Assembly (NCBI GenBank): GCA_019425005.1
Contig: JAHYYK010000046.1
Coordinates: forward strand, 1 to 17,196
From: Collinsella sp.
Lineage (GTDB): Bacteria; Actinomycetota; Coriobacteriia; Coriobacteriales; Coriobacteriaceae
Reading direction: 5' to 3'
DNA: 17,196 nt
The translations under genes and the position numbers were made by a program. Under the pieces are notes generated by a model, which did not search any database, was not told the origin of the DNA, and saw nothing but the letters and a program-made list of their open reading frames with translations. This document shows, piece after piece, positions 1-8,078 of this stretch (position 1 is its first letter; each line of letters starts with the position of its first letter).

Positions 1-2935
1 AAAGCTCGGCTGCGACTTCGCTGCTTTTGAAACGAATGCTGCAGTCTTCTTTCTTTGGGAAAGCCAGCAACGGAATAGCTCCGTACCAGACAGTTTCCTC
101 GTCAATCACTGATGCGCACAGGCGTCCTTCGGCTTTGATGAGATAGTTGACGTTCATCTCGGCAAAAATCGCTTTCACGTCATCGCGTGGAGTTGAAGCA
201 ATAGAAATCTCAAGGGCAATTCCACGGGTAGCGGCATCCGCGAGTGCAGCGGCGAGCTTTTCAAGGCATGCGGCGGACGCGTAGGGTGCGGCAATAAAAA
301 TGCTTTTCGATGCGTTCTCGATGTCATTCACTAAAGCCTCCACGGCTCTTGCCGACCTAACGAGGATGTTTCGATCGTCCTGTCTGTTGTCGTTTGCCGC
401 AAAGACTTCATACCCCAGCTTGGCGTAGGTCTTGAGCCTCTTTTGGTACATGCGCGCGAACATGGGTATCGACAGGTCAACATAGTCGAATATCTCAACC
501 CGCTGTTTGCCCTCGTGGCTTCTGTGTAGCCTACCTGCCTGCTGCGTTATGCTGCCGTCCCAAGATATTGGAGTGGCAATGAGCAAAGTGTCAAGGTAAG
601 ACAGGTCGAAGCCCTCGCCCAGAAGACTTTCAGTTGCGACGATGATTCGATGATCATGCTCAAAGCTGGGAAGACTCTTCAGTATTGCTTTTCTTTCTTT
701 GGCGTCGATTTCTCCGGTTAAGAGTATGGGTTCGTGTCCATGGCTTTGAAGTAGCCTGCATAGCTCTTCGGCATGCTTTTTTCTTTTAGATAGCACAAGC
801 GGATGCCGGCCGTTTGATGCGGCCTCGAGGGCGTCCTCGATAATTGCTTCGTTTCTCGCGGCGTGTACACACAGGAGATCGAGAATTTGGTTAAAGGATG
901 CTCCTGGTCCGTAGGTGGGTAATCGAATTCCGGTGAAACGCGGTCTAACAATGCGCTGAATCCCCTGTTGGATTGCTTGCGTTTTTGGATCGACGACATA
1001 GCGAACCGGGCCGCAGAGCATCGAGAGTGCCCGCGTGAGTCCGTCCGAACGCTCGGGCGTTGCGGAAAGGCCATATACATATTTGGCAGGAGCGGACTTG
1101 AGGACAAGCTCAAGCTGTGGCGCGGCCGCATGGTGGCATTCGTCACAGATGATGAGACTGTAATCGCGAACGAACTCCTTGGCTAATGACTCGCCGGTTT
1201 GGGGATCCTTGCCGGATAGCGACTGGAATGAAGCAATGTCGATGAGACGGCTTATGGCGGTCTTGCCTCCTCCGATTTGCCCAATGAGCGGAGGCTGTCT
1301 TTTGCTGATTCGTCCCTTTGGGGTTCGGACGGGCTCTCTGTTGTCCGTGATGTCGAGAAATCGTTCGAGTTGGGATTTCCATTGGGCAATGAGCGCAGTT
1401 TTAGGAACGATGACGAGCGTTGGAAGACCAATGGCAGCAATAAGATAAGCTCCGATGACGGTTTTGCCGAACCCCGTCGGTGCGGACATGATCCCGTCTT
1501 CATAGCTGAGCATCTGTTCAGCGACAATTTGCTGTTCAGGGCGAAGAGTCCCTTTAAATGCCATCGCAATTGGATGGCTCGACTTGCGTTTGTCTGAATA
1601 GTGGGCAGAAACGCCGGCTTCTTGAAGCAGCCGCTCAAGTTGAACCTTGCAGCCTCTGGGAATCGCGACGTAGCCATCTCTAAGTTCGCTGAGGTCTATG
1701 AACCGCGGTTTGCCGAATACCGATTGATGCATAGATTGTGCGCGGAAGAATTCTGGGTTGGCAAATGTTGCAAGCCTGCGGACTTCCATTTGAGCTGCGG
1801 GACTCAGAGATTTTTCGGGGATATAGAGCATATCGGTCTGCGTGACGGACAGCGATGACGGGAAGTCCCGCGGTGCGAGCGGAAGCCGCTTTCGCAGTCT
1901 CTGGGAATGTGGCACACCGGTGTTTGCCGCCGCAACAGTTGCTATTCCATGTGACCTATTTTCGATGCTCTCGATCAGATTTTGCACCGTCACGCGCGGG
2001 ATTAACTGGATTTGCGAAAGGTAAAGCCATTGATCGGGAAAGGGCTCAAATTGCTCGTCAACAAATACGCTGTTCCCTTTTCGCTGCGCTTTTCCTTGAA
2101 AAGGCAGCGCTATGAGATTTCCAAAGCCGCCCTCAGGAATGGTGGACTGCGCGGGCAGCATTCGGTCAAATGCTTTGAAGGTGATTGTCTTGTTCAGTAT
2201 CGCCGCTTCGGTGATAAGGCTGCTTCCAAAATCTCGTGCGGTCTTTGCGCTGACGAGCTCTAGGAAGAAAAACCAGACATGTGCGCCGTCGCCCGATCTC
2301 GATCGCTCAACTGCGACATCGATTCCGTGGCTTTTTGCGACATGTCGAATGGCTTTCGTCGCTTCTTTCCAATCGGCTCCGTCAAAATCGATGACCAGGA
2401 CTTTCGTGTTACTGTCTTTATCGAGCACATATTGGCCTATAACGTCTCGAAGTCTATCGTCATTGCCTCTGAAATGGGCGATGATCGCGGCATCGCTCAA
2501 CTCGGGGAAGACGCGGCTGCTGCATTCCGTGCATTTGACTCTCTAGTGGCTTGCTTTGGGGCAAATGCCTGACTTCCACTCATTTGCGCAGGCGGGCGTA
2601 TAGCCAATTCCTCCGTCTTTTCTGCGGTACCCATGAGCGTAGACATCTTTGCGACCAGTAAAGAGATTGCGGAAGAGCTCGAGTTTGTCGCGCGCTGGGC
2701 TTGCGCTGGTGACGATATCTTCGATCTGCGCCCGTCTATCGAAAGAATCGCCAGCTTTCTCCCATTCTTCCAGCGTTGTATAACGGATGTCTGGACCGCT
2801 GCTGCAGATAACGATTTGCTTGCGCGGATCCGAAGCGTGGACGACCGTTTTATTGAATTTGAATAGGGCGCTCCCGAAAAGGGCGTATTGATGCGTGCCG
2901 TTGCTCATTTGAAAGCCATTCTTATCAGCGTTCAT
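1..2935 (-). pseudogene. Primase-helicase (AEP + SF2 helicase + PLD-like), TOTE-type, interrupted by an amber stop, 3' end outside window
   Basis: A single frame runs from ATG at 2935 to the left edge (978 codons visible), broken only by TAG at 2543-2545 (codon 131). I checked that the frame is unchanged at motifs along its length. Domains in order: a Cys cluster around the stop (C116, C125, then C135 and C138 beyond it); an archaeo-eukaryotic primase domain with D183-F-D185 and a GxH motif with H219; an SF2 helicase with Walker A GFGKT (K491), DECH box (D598), an LSAT motif III and QQAGRLHR motif VI (about 798-805); then a PLD-like phosphodiesterase region with a VWYG signature near the edge. 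This order is that of the helicase-primase proteins annotated as TOTE conflict systems, thought to act against invasive DNA. Base composition is less GC-rich than the neighbours. The start is uncertain: no good ribosome site precedes 2935, and ATG 2908 is an alternative. Whether the stop is a real nonsense mutation, suppressed, or a sequence error cannot be decided here. Confidence 0.82.
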
Positions 2936-3350
2936 TGGGATGAGGGTACGTCATTTCAGCTTTATGAGATACGCGACTTCGATTTTGGTTCGGTAATAGT
3001 GGGGTACCGATCCGTGAGTGGCAATCAGCCGGTGCCAAAACGTGCGGCGGCTGTTGTTAAAGGTTTTTGACGGCTATGGGGCGGGTTGGCGGCGTGGGGA
3101 GGGGTTTTCGAATGACCCCGTGGTCAAATAACGTCAAATGTGAGTACTGCTGTTAATGTAGTCTCATAACATTTGGCAAGAATAGAATACCAATTCGACA
3201 TTATTCTATATATCTAACCCACCAAACACGGCATTTTGAGCCTTGGCAAGGCGTGAAATTAATCGAAACGATCGATTCCGGCGAGATTTTGCTGCTACTA
3301 ATTTGGTGGCAGTACTCATATTTGCCATTTTTGTCCAGTGGGTACCGCGA
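2936..3350. other. Intergenic stretch, no gene seen
   Basis: I see no convincing coding frame, RNA gene or complete promoter here. It contains a G-rich patch (about 3070-3112) and an AT-rich patch (about 3121-3240). A direct repeat of TTTGAC on the minus strand (about 3122-3140) lies where a promoter for the primase-helicase gene could sit, but no matching -10 hexamer at proper spacing was found. Confidence 0.5.
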
Positions 3351-3482
3351 GGGGGTCTGTTCGACTGGCCCAACGGCCCGGTGATGAGCGCCGGTATGAT
3401 CAGCCCGCTCGATCCGGATCTGGTACACATTACTGACGACCTCAACGAGGCCGTCGACATCGCCCTGAGCGGGCTGATGTAG
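3351..3482 (+). pseudogene. C-terminal remnant, possibly of a LOG-family (lysine decarboxylase-like, TIGR00730) protein
   Basis: The last ~43 codons of an open frame ending at 3482 read like the C-terminus of a LOG-family nucleotide-binding protein: a Gly-Leu-Phe-Asp start, then a GMISPLDPDLVHITDD stretch and an EAVDIAL helix, resembling the usual 'GFISP...L..V.DD..EA' ending. Everything upstream that the family needs (the Rossmann core, PGGxGTxxE motif) is missing, and the preceding frame (from 3243) has different, unrecognised character. I infer a decayed or truncated copy left at the border of the accessory region. The family call rests on a short stretch and could be wrong; the fragment status is firmer than the name. 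Confidence 0.4.
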
Positions 3483-3493
3483 AGTAGCTAAAA

Positions 3494-3555
3494 TGGGACG
3501 GGGCTAAAAAGACTGGTCTGAAACGTTTGATACCAGTCTTTTTAGCCCCGTCCCA
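3494..3555 (-). terminator. Perfect 24-bp inverted repeat; probable intrinsic terminator of degV
   Basis: Arms 3494-3517 and 3532-3555 are exact reverse complements (24 bp) around a 14-nt loop that itself contains the palindrome AAACGTTT. Read on the minus strand the stem is followed at once by TTTTAGC, so it can terminate degV transcripts; read on the plus strand there is no T-tract. The stem is longer than a terminator needs, so it may also be a repeat or transposon-derived element. Confidence 0.6.
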
Positions 3556-3570
3556 AACGAACTGCTTCTA

Positions 3571-3637
3571 AGTTGCGGTGGAATAGGGATTGATTGGCGG
3601 CTAATAAGCCAAAAACAGTCCCCATTTCACCATAACT
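3571..3637. repeat. Imperfect hairpin element, copy 1 of a two-copy family
   Basis: Arms 3571-3592 and 3616-3637 are 22 nt each, 17 positions exactly complementary and three more as G-U pairs in RNA, with a small inner hairpin (GGCT-AATA-AGCC). The left end shares an exact 20-bp direct repeat (3567-3586) with copy 2 at 6841-6860. It lies 13 bp beyond the degV stop codon. Confidence 0.6.
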
Positions 3638-3650
3638 GATGTGGGCGTCC

Positions 3651-4511
3651 CTAGCGAGTTGGCTGGTAGCGGGGGCAGTAGCTGATGGCGATGGCGTCGA
3701 CGCCTACATGGGTGGCGATGGTGCAGCCGATGGGGCCGGTGCCGGCGTCTACGTAGTCCTGGCCTGCGAGTGCCTCGTCGACAAGCTCCTGCTCCTCGGC
3801 GGCACCGGTCGTGAGCACGCGCACGCTGGAGCCCGGATGCTCGGCCAAAAACGCGAGGCAGTCTGCCATGGTGTTGGCGACGATGCGCTTGGCGCCGCGG
3901 CCCTTCTTGATGGCCTTGATCTCGCCCGACTGCCACTCCGGCGAAACGGCCAGGCGAATATTGAGCATCTGCGTGAGCTGGCCGGCGAGCTTGGGCGCGC
4001 GGCCGTTCTTAACGAGGTTCTCGAGCGTGCGGGGAATCAGCAGCAGGTGCGCGTCGGGCAGGGTCGCGCGGATCTGTGCCTCGGTCTCGTCCAGGCTGCG
4101 GCCGTCCTCGCGCATGGCGAGCGCGTACTCCACCAGCAGGCCCTCGGCACCCGAGCCGGTGCGCGAATCGATGCAGCGCACGTCGAGCTCGTGGGTCTCG
4201 GCGACCAGGCATGCGTTGGAATAGCAGGCGGACCATTCGCTGCACAGCGAGATAAAGATCGCGCTGTCGTGGCCGTCAGCACGCACGCGGTCAAAGAGTG
4301 CCTTGAACTCGCCGGCACTCGGCTGCGAGGTGTGCGGCAGCTGCTCGGAGCCGGCCATGCGGGCGACGTACTCCTCGGCGGTGATCTGTACCTGGTCGAG
4401 CAGGTCCTCGCCCTCGATAATCACATGCAGTGGAATGACGTAAATGCCAAGCTCTTGAGCACGGGCGGGGGAGATGTCCGACGTGGAGTCGGTTATGATG
4501 GCAAAAGACAT
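3651..4511 (-). CDS. degV: DegV family fatty-acid-binding protein
   Basis: 286 residues. DegV-family proteins bind a fatty acid; in Firmicutes they are the FakB subunits that present fatty acids to the kinase FakA for entry into phospholipid synthesis. The N-terminal TDSTSDIS motif, the TSQPS motif near residue 75 and the C-terminal GVDAIAISYC are typical of the family, and the length fits. I chose ATG 4511 because it begins the conserved MSFAIITDSTSD sequence and has AAAGGTG five bases upstream; an open frame continues upstream to 4568 but its Arg-rich sequence is not family-like. It is transcribed alone, divergent from the HAD gene, with a long hairpin plus T-tract downstream at 3494-3555. 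No fakA-like kinase is in the window, so its partner must be elsewhere if it works as FakB. Confidence 0.9.
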   Translation of the reverse strand: MSFAIITDSTSDISPARAQELGIYVIPLHVIIEGEDLLDQVQITAEEYVARMAGSEQLPHTSQPSAGEFKALFDRVRADGHDSAIFISLCSEWSACYSNACLVAETHELDVRCIDSRTGSGAEGLLVEYALAMREDGRSLDETEAQIRATLPDAHLLLIPRTLENLVKNGRAPKLAGQLTQMLNIRLAVSPEWQSGEIKAIKKGRGAKRIVANTMADCLAFLAEHPGSSVRVLTTGAAEEQELVDEALAGQDYVDAGTGPIGCTIATHVGVDAIAISYCPRYQPTR

Positions 4512-4667
4512 AATTGCACCTTTCATTGGGGCGCTTGCGCGCCGCCTTCTGAGAGCAAAGTGCGACAAGTATAGTGGAGTCGTTCCACATTTCTAGGTTC
4601 AATTGTTGAATAGTCAACAGTTTGAAGTGTCGGTGTGGAAATCATCAACTGGGGAAGAGGAATGCCG
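4512..4667. promoter_or_regulatory. Divergent intergenic region between degV and the HAD gene
   Basis: A minus-strand TATACT (4568-4573) is a fair -10 for degV, but no good -35 stands at the right distance. The dyad TGTTGA-ATAG-TCAACA (4604-4619) and a smaller one, GTGGA/TCCAC (about 4574-4588), could be operator sites. No protein can be named as the binder. Confidence 0.3.
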
Positions 4668-5330
4668 ATGGAGGCGTTGGAGATATACAGGCGGCCGGTT
4701 GTGCTGTTCGATTTTGACGGCACGGTGGCCGATACGGGCCGGGCGGTGATGAGCTCGACGCGCAAGACGTTGGCCGCGCGCGGGTTTTCGGAGGCGCAGA
4801 TGGGTGACCTGCGCCGCATGATCGGGCCGCCCCTGTGGAAGAGCTTTCACGACTTTTATGGCTTCTCCCGCGAGGAGTCGCTTGTGGTGGCTGACGAGTA
4901 CCGTGCCTTTTTTGATGAGCTGGGACCGGAAGAGTATCCCGTGTTCGATGGAATCCCCGAGCTGCTCGATGGCCTTGTCGCGCAGGGGCATCGCTTGGTC
5001 GTGGCGACGTCACGCATGGAGGCAAAGTGCATTGACATGGTGGGCGAGCTGGGGCTTTCGCAGTTTGAGGCGGTGGTTGGCATGAATCCGCCGCAGGGAC
5101 GCGAGACCAAGGCCGATTCGGTTCGCGATGCCCTGGCGGCGCTCGGCGCGACGGCGGGCGATGCCGTGATGATCGGCGATCGCTTTAACGATGTGGAGGG
5201 CGCACACGCGATGGGCGTGCCGTGCATCGGCATCTATTCGGGCGCGGCAGCGCCGGGCGAGCACGAGGCGGCGGGTGCCGATGCAGTGGTGCACTCGGTG
5301 GCCGAGCTTGCTAAACTTTTCGCTATCTAA
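4668..5330 (+). CDS. HAD family hydrolase, phosphoglycolate phosphatase-like (Gph/PpaX type)
   Basis: 220 residues. HAD subfamily IA phosphatase; likely dephosphorylates a small phosphorylated metabolite, but the substrate cannot be told from sequence. All four HAD motifs are visible: DFDGTVADT with nucleophile D15 and acid D17, VATSR (motif II Ser/Thr), a Lys in ETKADS (motif III), and GDRFNDVEGA (motif IV). An alpha-helical cap of about 60-70 residues follows motif I, as in the Gph/PpaX group. I chose ATG 4668, which has AGAGGA six bases upstream; the in-frame ATG at 4662 abuts that site and the GTG at 4635 gives a non-conserved extension. The dipeptidase gene begins 55 bp downstream, so the two may be co-transcribed. 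Confidence 0.85.
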   Translation: MEALEIYRRPVVLFDFDGTVADTGRAVMSSTRKTLAARGFSEAQMGDLRRMIGPPLWKSFHDFYGFSREESLVVADEYRAFFDELGPEEYPVFDGIPELLDGLVAQGHRLVVATSRMEAKCIDMVGELGLSQFEAVVGMNPPQGRETKADSVRDALAALGATAGDAVMIGDRFNDVEGAHAMGVPCIGIYSGAAAPGEHEAAGADAVVHSVAELAKLFAI

Positions 5331-5385
5331 TAGACATAATGTGAGGGGCGGGCGTACCCGTCGCTCATTGGTAAGGAGGTCGTCC

Positions 5386-6822
5386 ATGAATCAGGTGGAG
5401 CAGAGCGTCGCTGAGTATGTCGACGAGGTCTGGGAGGATGTCGTCGCTGATATCGAGCAGCTGGTGAGTTATCCTTCCGTGGCAGTTTCTGCCGATGCGG
5501 AGCCCGGCGCGCCGTTTGGCCGCCCGGTCCGTGACGCGCTCGATTGCGCGCTCGGCATCGCGCAGAAGCTCGGCTATCAGACGAGCGACGACGAGGGCTA
5601 TGTGGGAATCGCCGATATCCCGGGCCGCGGCGACAAGCAGCTCGCGACTATCTGCCACGTGGACGTGGTTCCCGCCGGCCCTGGCTGGAACACCGATCCG
5701 TTCGCGATGGGGCGTCGCGAGGGCTGGTTGCTCGGTCGCGGCGTGATCGACGACAAGGGCCCGGCAGTGCTGTCGCTTTATGCCGGCGCGTACCTGCTCA
5801 AGCACGGCATTGTTCCGCGCTACACCTTCCGCGCGCTGCTGGGCTGCGATGAGGAAGTGGGCATGTCCGACGTTCACCATTATCTGGAGAACCACGCAGA
5901 CCCCGACTTTTTGTTTACGCCCGATGCCGAGTTCCCGGTCTGCAATGCCGAGAAGGGCCAGTTTGGGGCGACGTTCGTGAGTCCCAAGATCGACGGCGGG
6001 CGCATCGTGTCGTGGAGCGGCGCCGAGGCGAGCAATGCCATTCCGTCGCAGTCCATCTGCGAGCTCGCGATTGCCGCCGATGAGCTGCCGGCGCCGGTCG
6101 AGAATGCTGACCGCCTGGAGATCACGGCTCTCGATAATGGTCATGTGCAGATTTTCGCCCACGGTATTGGCGGTCACGCCTCGATGCCCGAGGGGACGAT
6201 CAATGCCGTCGGCCTGATCGTGTCGTATCTGCGCGAGGCCGAGGACGCGTTTGGTGCCCGCGGCGAGCGCCTGCTGACGCCTGCCGAGCACGAGTTTGTC
6301 AAGTTTTTGGCCTTTGTGCATGCGGACGCCTATGGTCGCGGCCTGGGTATCGACGCGACGAGCCCGGCGTTTGGCCCGCTCACCTGCAACCCCGGCGTCA
6401 TCCGCGTGGTGGATGGCCATATCGAGCAGGTCATCGACGTGCGTTTCCCTGATAGCACGAGCGCCGATACCATCCGCGAGCAGCTCGAGCCGCTCGTGGG
6501 GCGCTTTGACGTGACGTGTCGCCTGGGTCATGCAAAGGTGCCGTTCTCGGTGTCTGCCGACGATCCGGCCGTGAAGGCGCTTATCAATACCTATAACGAG
6601 TTTACGGGCAAGCACGCCGAGCCTTTTGCCATGGGCGGCGGCACGTACGCGCGCAACTTTGCCCGCGCCGTGTCGTTTGGCCCCGAGGAGACCGGCCTGG
6701 AGCTGCCCACATGGGGCGGCCAGATGCACGGTCCCAACGAGTGCGCCAACGAAGAGCAGCTCAAGCAAGCACTCAAGATCTATATTGTTGCGATCCTCCG
6801 TTTGAATGAATTAGAGCTTTAG
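5386..6822 (+). CDS. M20 family dipeptidase, PepV / Sapep-like
   Basis: 478 residues, close to the ~470 of PepV-type dinuclear metal (Zn/Mn) dipeptidases, which cleave dipeptides in the cytoplasm. Seen in order: CHVDVVPAG (H91, D93), GRGVIDDKGP (D122/D123), GCDEEVGMSD (E156/E157), a TPDAEFP motif (D180), the dimerisation/lid segment with GGHASMPEG, GGGTYARNF near residue 410, and MHGPNE (H448) near the C-terminus. Together these supply the metal ligands and catalytic acid/base of the family. The start is decided by a perfect AAGGAGGT (5373-5380) five bases before ATG 5386; the open frame upstream overlaps the HAD gene and is not coding. No signal peptide is present. The hairpin at 6844-6912 with T-rich tail lies just downstream. 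DapE or other M20 activities are less likely given length and motif spacing. Confidence 0.9.
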   Translation: MNQVEQSVAEYVDEVWEDVVADIEQLVSYPSVAVSADAEPGAPFGRPVRDALDCALGIAQKLGYQTSDDEGYVGIADIPGRGDKQLATICHVDVVPAGPGWNTDPFAMGRREGWLLGRGVIDDKGPAVLSLYAGAYLLKHGIVPRYTFRALLGCDEEVGMSDVHHYLENHADPDFLFTPDAEFPVCNAEKGQFGATFVSPKIDGGRIVSWSGAEASNAIPSQSICELAIAADELPAPVENADRLEITALDNGHVQIFAHGIGGHASMPEGTINAVGLIVSYLREAEDAFGARGERLLTPAEHEFVKFLAFVHADAYGRGLGIDATSPAFGPLTCNPGVIRVVDGHIEQVIDVRFPDSTSADTIREQLEPLVGRFDVTCRLGHAKVPFSVSADDPAVKALINTYNEFTGKHAEPFAMGGGTYARNFARAVSFGPEETGLELPTWGGQMHGPNECANEEQLKQALKIYIVAILRLNELEL

Positions 6823-6843
6823 GGTTTCGCGGTTTCCCAATCT

Positions 6844-6912
6844 AAGTTGCGGTGGAATAGTTCCTAGAATGGGCCATTTGATGGCCAAGCAGGAACTGTT
6901 TCACCGCAACTT
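6844..6912 (+). terminator. Hairpin element copy 2; probable terminator of the HAD-dipeptidase unit
   Basis: Arms 6844-6865 and 6891-6912 (22 nt, 20 exact matches and two G-U pairs in RNA) enclose a perfect inner hairpin GGCCAT-TTG-ATGGCC (6872-6886). The outer stem is followed by TGTTTTTATT, giving an intrinsic terminator 21 bp after the dipeptidase stop. The left arm begins with the same 20 bases (6841-6860) as the element at 3567-3586. Confidence 0.65.
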
Positions 6913-7115
6913 TGTTTTTATTGGTGTAAAAGGTGCGCCATGTTCGGCGCTGGATTGTTATCCGTTTGTAAAGGCTGGGCCGCGCTTGCGGTAAGGGTCT
7001 ATCAAATGGCCGTAAGAAACCGCAGATAAGGCGGTCGTCGCCCGATCGAGGCCGTATCTTTCCAAACAGCAAAGCGGGCAGGGTGCCCGCGAGTCGCATG
7101 TATGAAAGGAAGATC
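6913..7115 (+). promoter_or_regulatory. Leader region of the pst operon
   Basis: This ~200-bp stretch must hold the pst promoter if the operon starts at pstS. I could not pick a convincing -35/-10 pair or a clear direct-repeat PHO box. A small hairpin ACCGC-AGATAAG-GCGGT lies at about 7019-7036. A good ribosome site (GAAAGGAAG, 7104-7112) sits just before ATG 7116. Confidence 0.3.
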
Positions 7116-8054
7116 ATGCTCGATCAGGCTTATTCTCGTCGTCAGTTCCTCGGCCTCGCTGGTGGTCTTGCCAGCATCGTCGGTCTCGGTCTCGTTGGGT
7201 GCGGCGGCTCAGGTGCCTCCGGTGCCGCCGACAAGGGTAGCGCCGCCGCTGCCGAGTCCGTCTCCGGCGAGGTGACCTACGACGGTGCCTCCTCGTTCCA
7301 GGCTCTCGTCGAGGCTGCTGCCGAGAAGTTCATGGATGCCAACCCCGACGTCTCCATCTCCGGCTCGGGCAACGGTTCGGGCAAGGGTCTGACCGCTGTC
7401 GCCGCTGGCACCGTCACCATCGGTAACTCCGACGTCTTCGCCGAGACCAAGCTCGAGGCCGACCAGGTCAAGAATCTCGTCGACCACGAGGTCGCCGTCG
7501 TTGGCATGGGTCCCGTCGTCTCCAAGAACGTGACGGTCGACGACCTGTCCCTCGAGCAGCTCAAGGGCATCTTCTCCGGCCAGATCACCAACTGGAAGGA
7601 GGTCGGCGGCGACGACGCCAAGATTGTCGTTCTCAACCGCAAGGCCGGCTCCGGCACTCGCGCCACCTTCGAGGCCGCCGTCTTTGGCGACGAGGCCGTC
7701 GACTTTAAGGGCGACGCCGAGCTCGACAAGTCCGGCGACGTTCAGACTCAGATGGGCAGCACCGACAACGCCATCTCCTACCTGGACTTCTCGCACTTCG
7801 ATGACTCCAAGTTCAATGCCATCAAGGTCGAGGGCGTAGAGCCCAAGAGCGCAAACGTCACCGACGACTCCTTTAAAATCTGGGCTACCGAGCACATGTA
7901 CTGCGCAAAGGACGCCGACGAGGCCACCAAGGCCTTCCTGGAGTTCATGCTCTCCGACGACGTCCAGGGCAAGCTCGTCGAGGAGCAGGGCTTTATCCCC
8001 GTCTCTGCCATGAAGGTCGTCAAGGACGCCAGCGGCAAGGTCTCCGCTAAATAA
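7116..8054 (+). CDS. pstS: Phosphate ABC transporter substrate-binding lipoprotein PstS
   Basis: 312 residues. Captures inorganic phosphate outside the membrane and hands it to PstCA. The N-terminus carries a twin-arginine signal (SRRQFLGLAGG, residues 7-17) followed by a hydrophobic stretch and lipobox LVGC with C29, so a lipid-anchored protein exported by Tat is predicted; the Gly/Ser/Ala-rich linker after the Cys fits this. The mature part shows PBP-like family hallmarks: SGSGNGSGKG, then a GTVTIGNSDV segment, the TNW motif after 'FSGQI', and NRKAGSGTR, which supplies phosphate-binding main-chain and side-chain contacts. ATG 7116 has GAAAGGAAG just upstream; in-frame starts at 7083 (GTG) and 7098 would only lengthen the region before the RR motif. 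Strong C-ending codon bias suggests high expression. First gene of the pst operon, 24 bp before pstC. Confidence 0.95.
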   Translation: MLDQAYSRRQFLGLAGGLASIVGLGLVGCGGSGASGAADKGSAAAAESVSGEVTYDGASSFQALVEAAAEKFMDANPDVSISGSGNGSGKGLTAVAAGTVTIGNSDVFAETKLEADQVKNLVDHEVAVVGMGPVVSKNVTVDDLSLEQLKGIFSGQITNWKEVGGDDAKIVVLNRKAGSGTRATFEAAVFGDEAVDFKGDAELDKSGDVQTQMGSTDNAISYLDFSHFDDSKFNAIKVEGVEPKSANVTDDSFKIWATEHMYCAKDADEATKAFLEFMLSDDVQGKLVEEQGFIPVSAMKVVKDASGKVSAK

Positions 8055-8078
8055 GTAATCGCCCCGGAAAGGTTTGCA

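Noticed and set aside
2112..2546. Plus-strand frames opposite the primase domain
   Set aside because: The minus-strand frame carries the primase motifs and continues in phase across the whole region.
3243..3350. Upstream part of the 79-codon plus-strand frame before the LOG-like tail
   Set aside because: Its composition and sequence do not resemble the family; I kept only the last ~43 codons as a remnant.
3639..4574. Plus-strand open frame (311 codons) opposite degV
   Set aside because: Translation has no known motif, while the minus strand gives a full DegV protein.
5365..6768. Long minus-strand open frame (467 codons) opposite the dipeptidase gene
   Set aside because: Its sequence is Arg/His/Ala-rich with no recognisable domain; it mirrors the codon bias of the real plus-strand gene, which has a perfect ribosome site and all family motifs.
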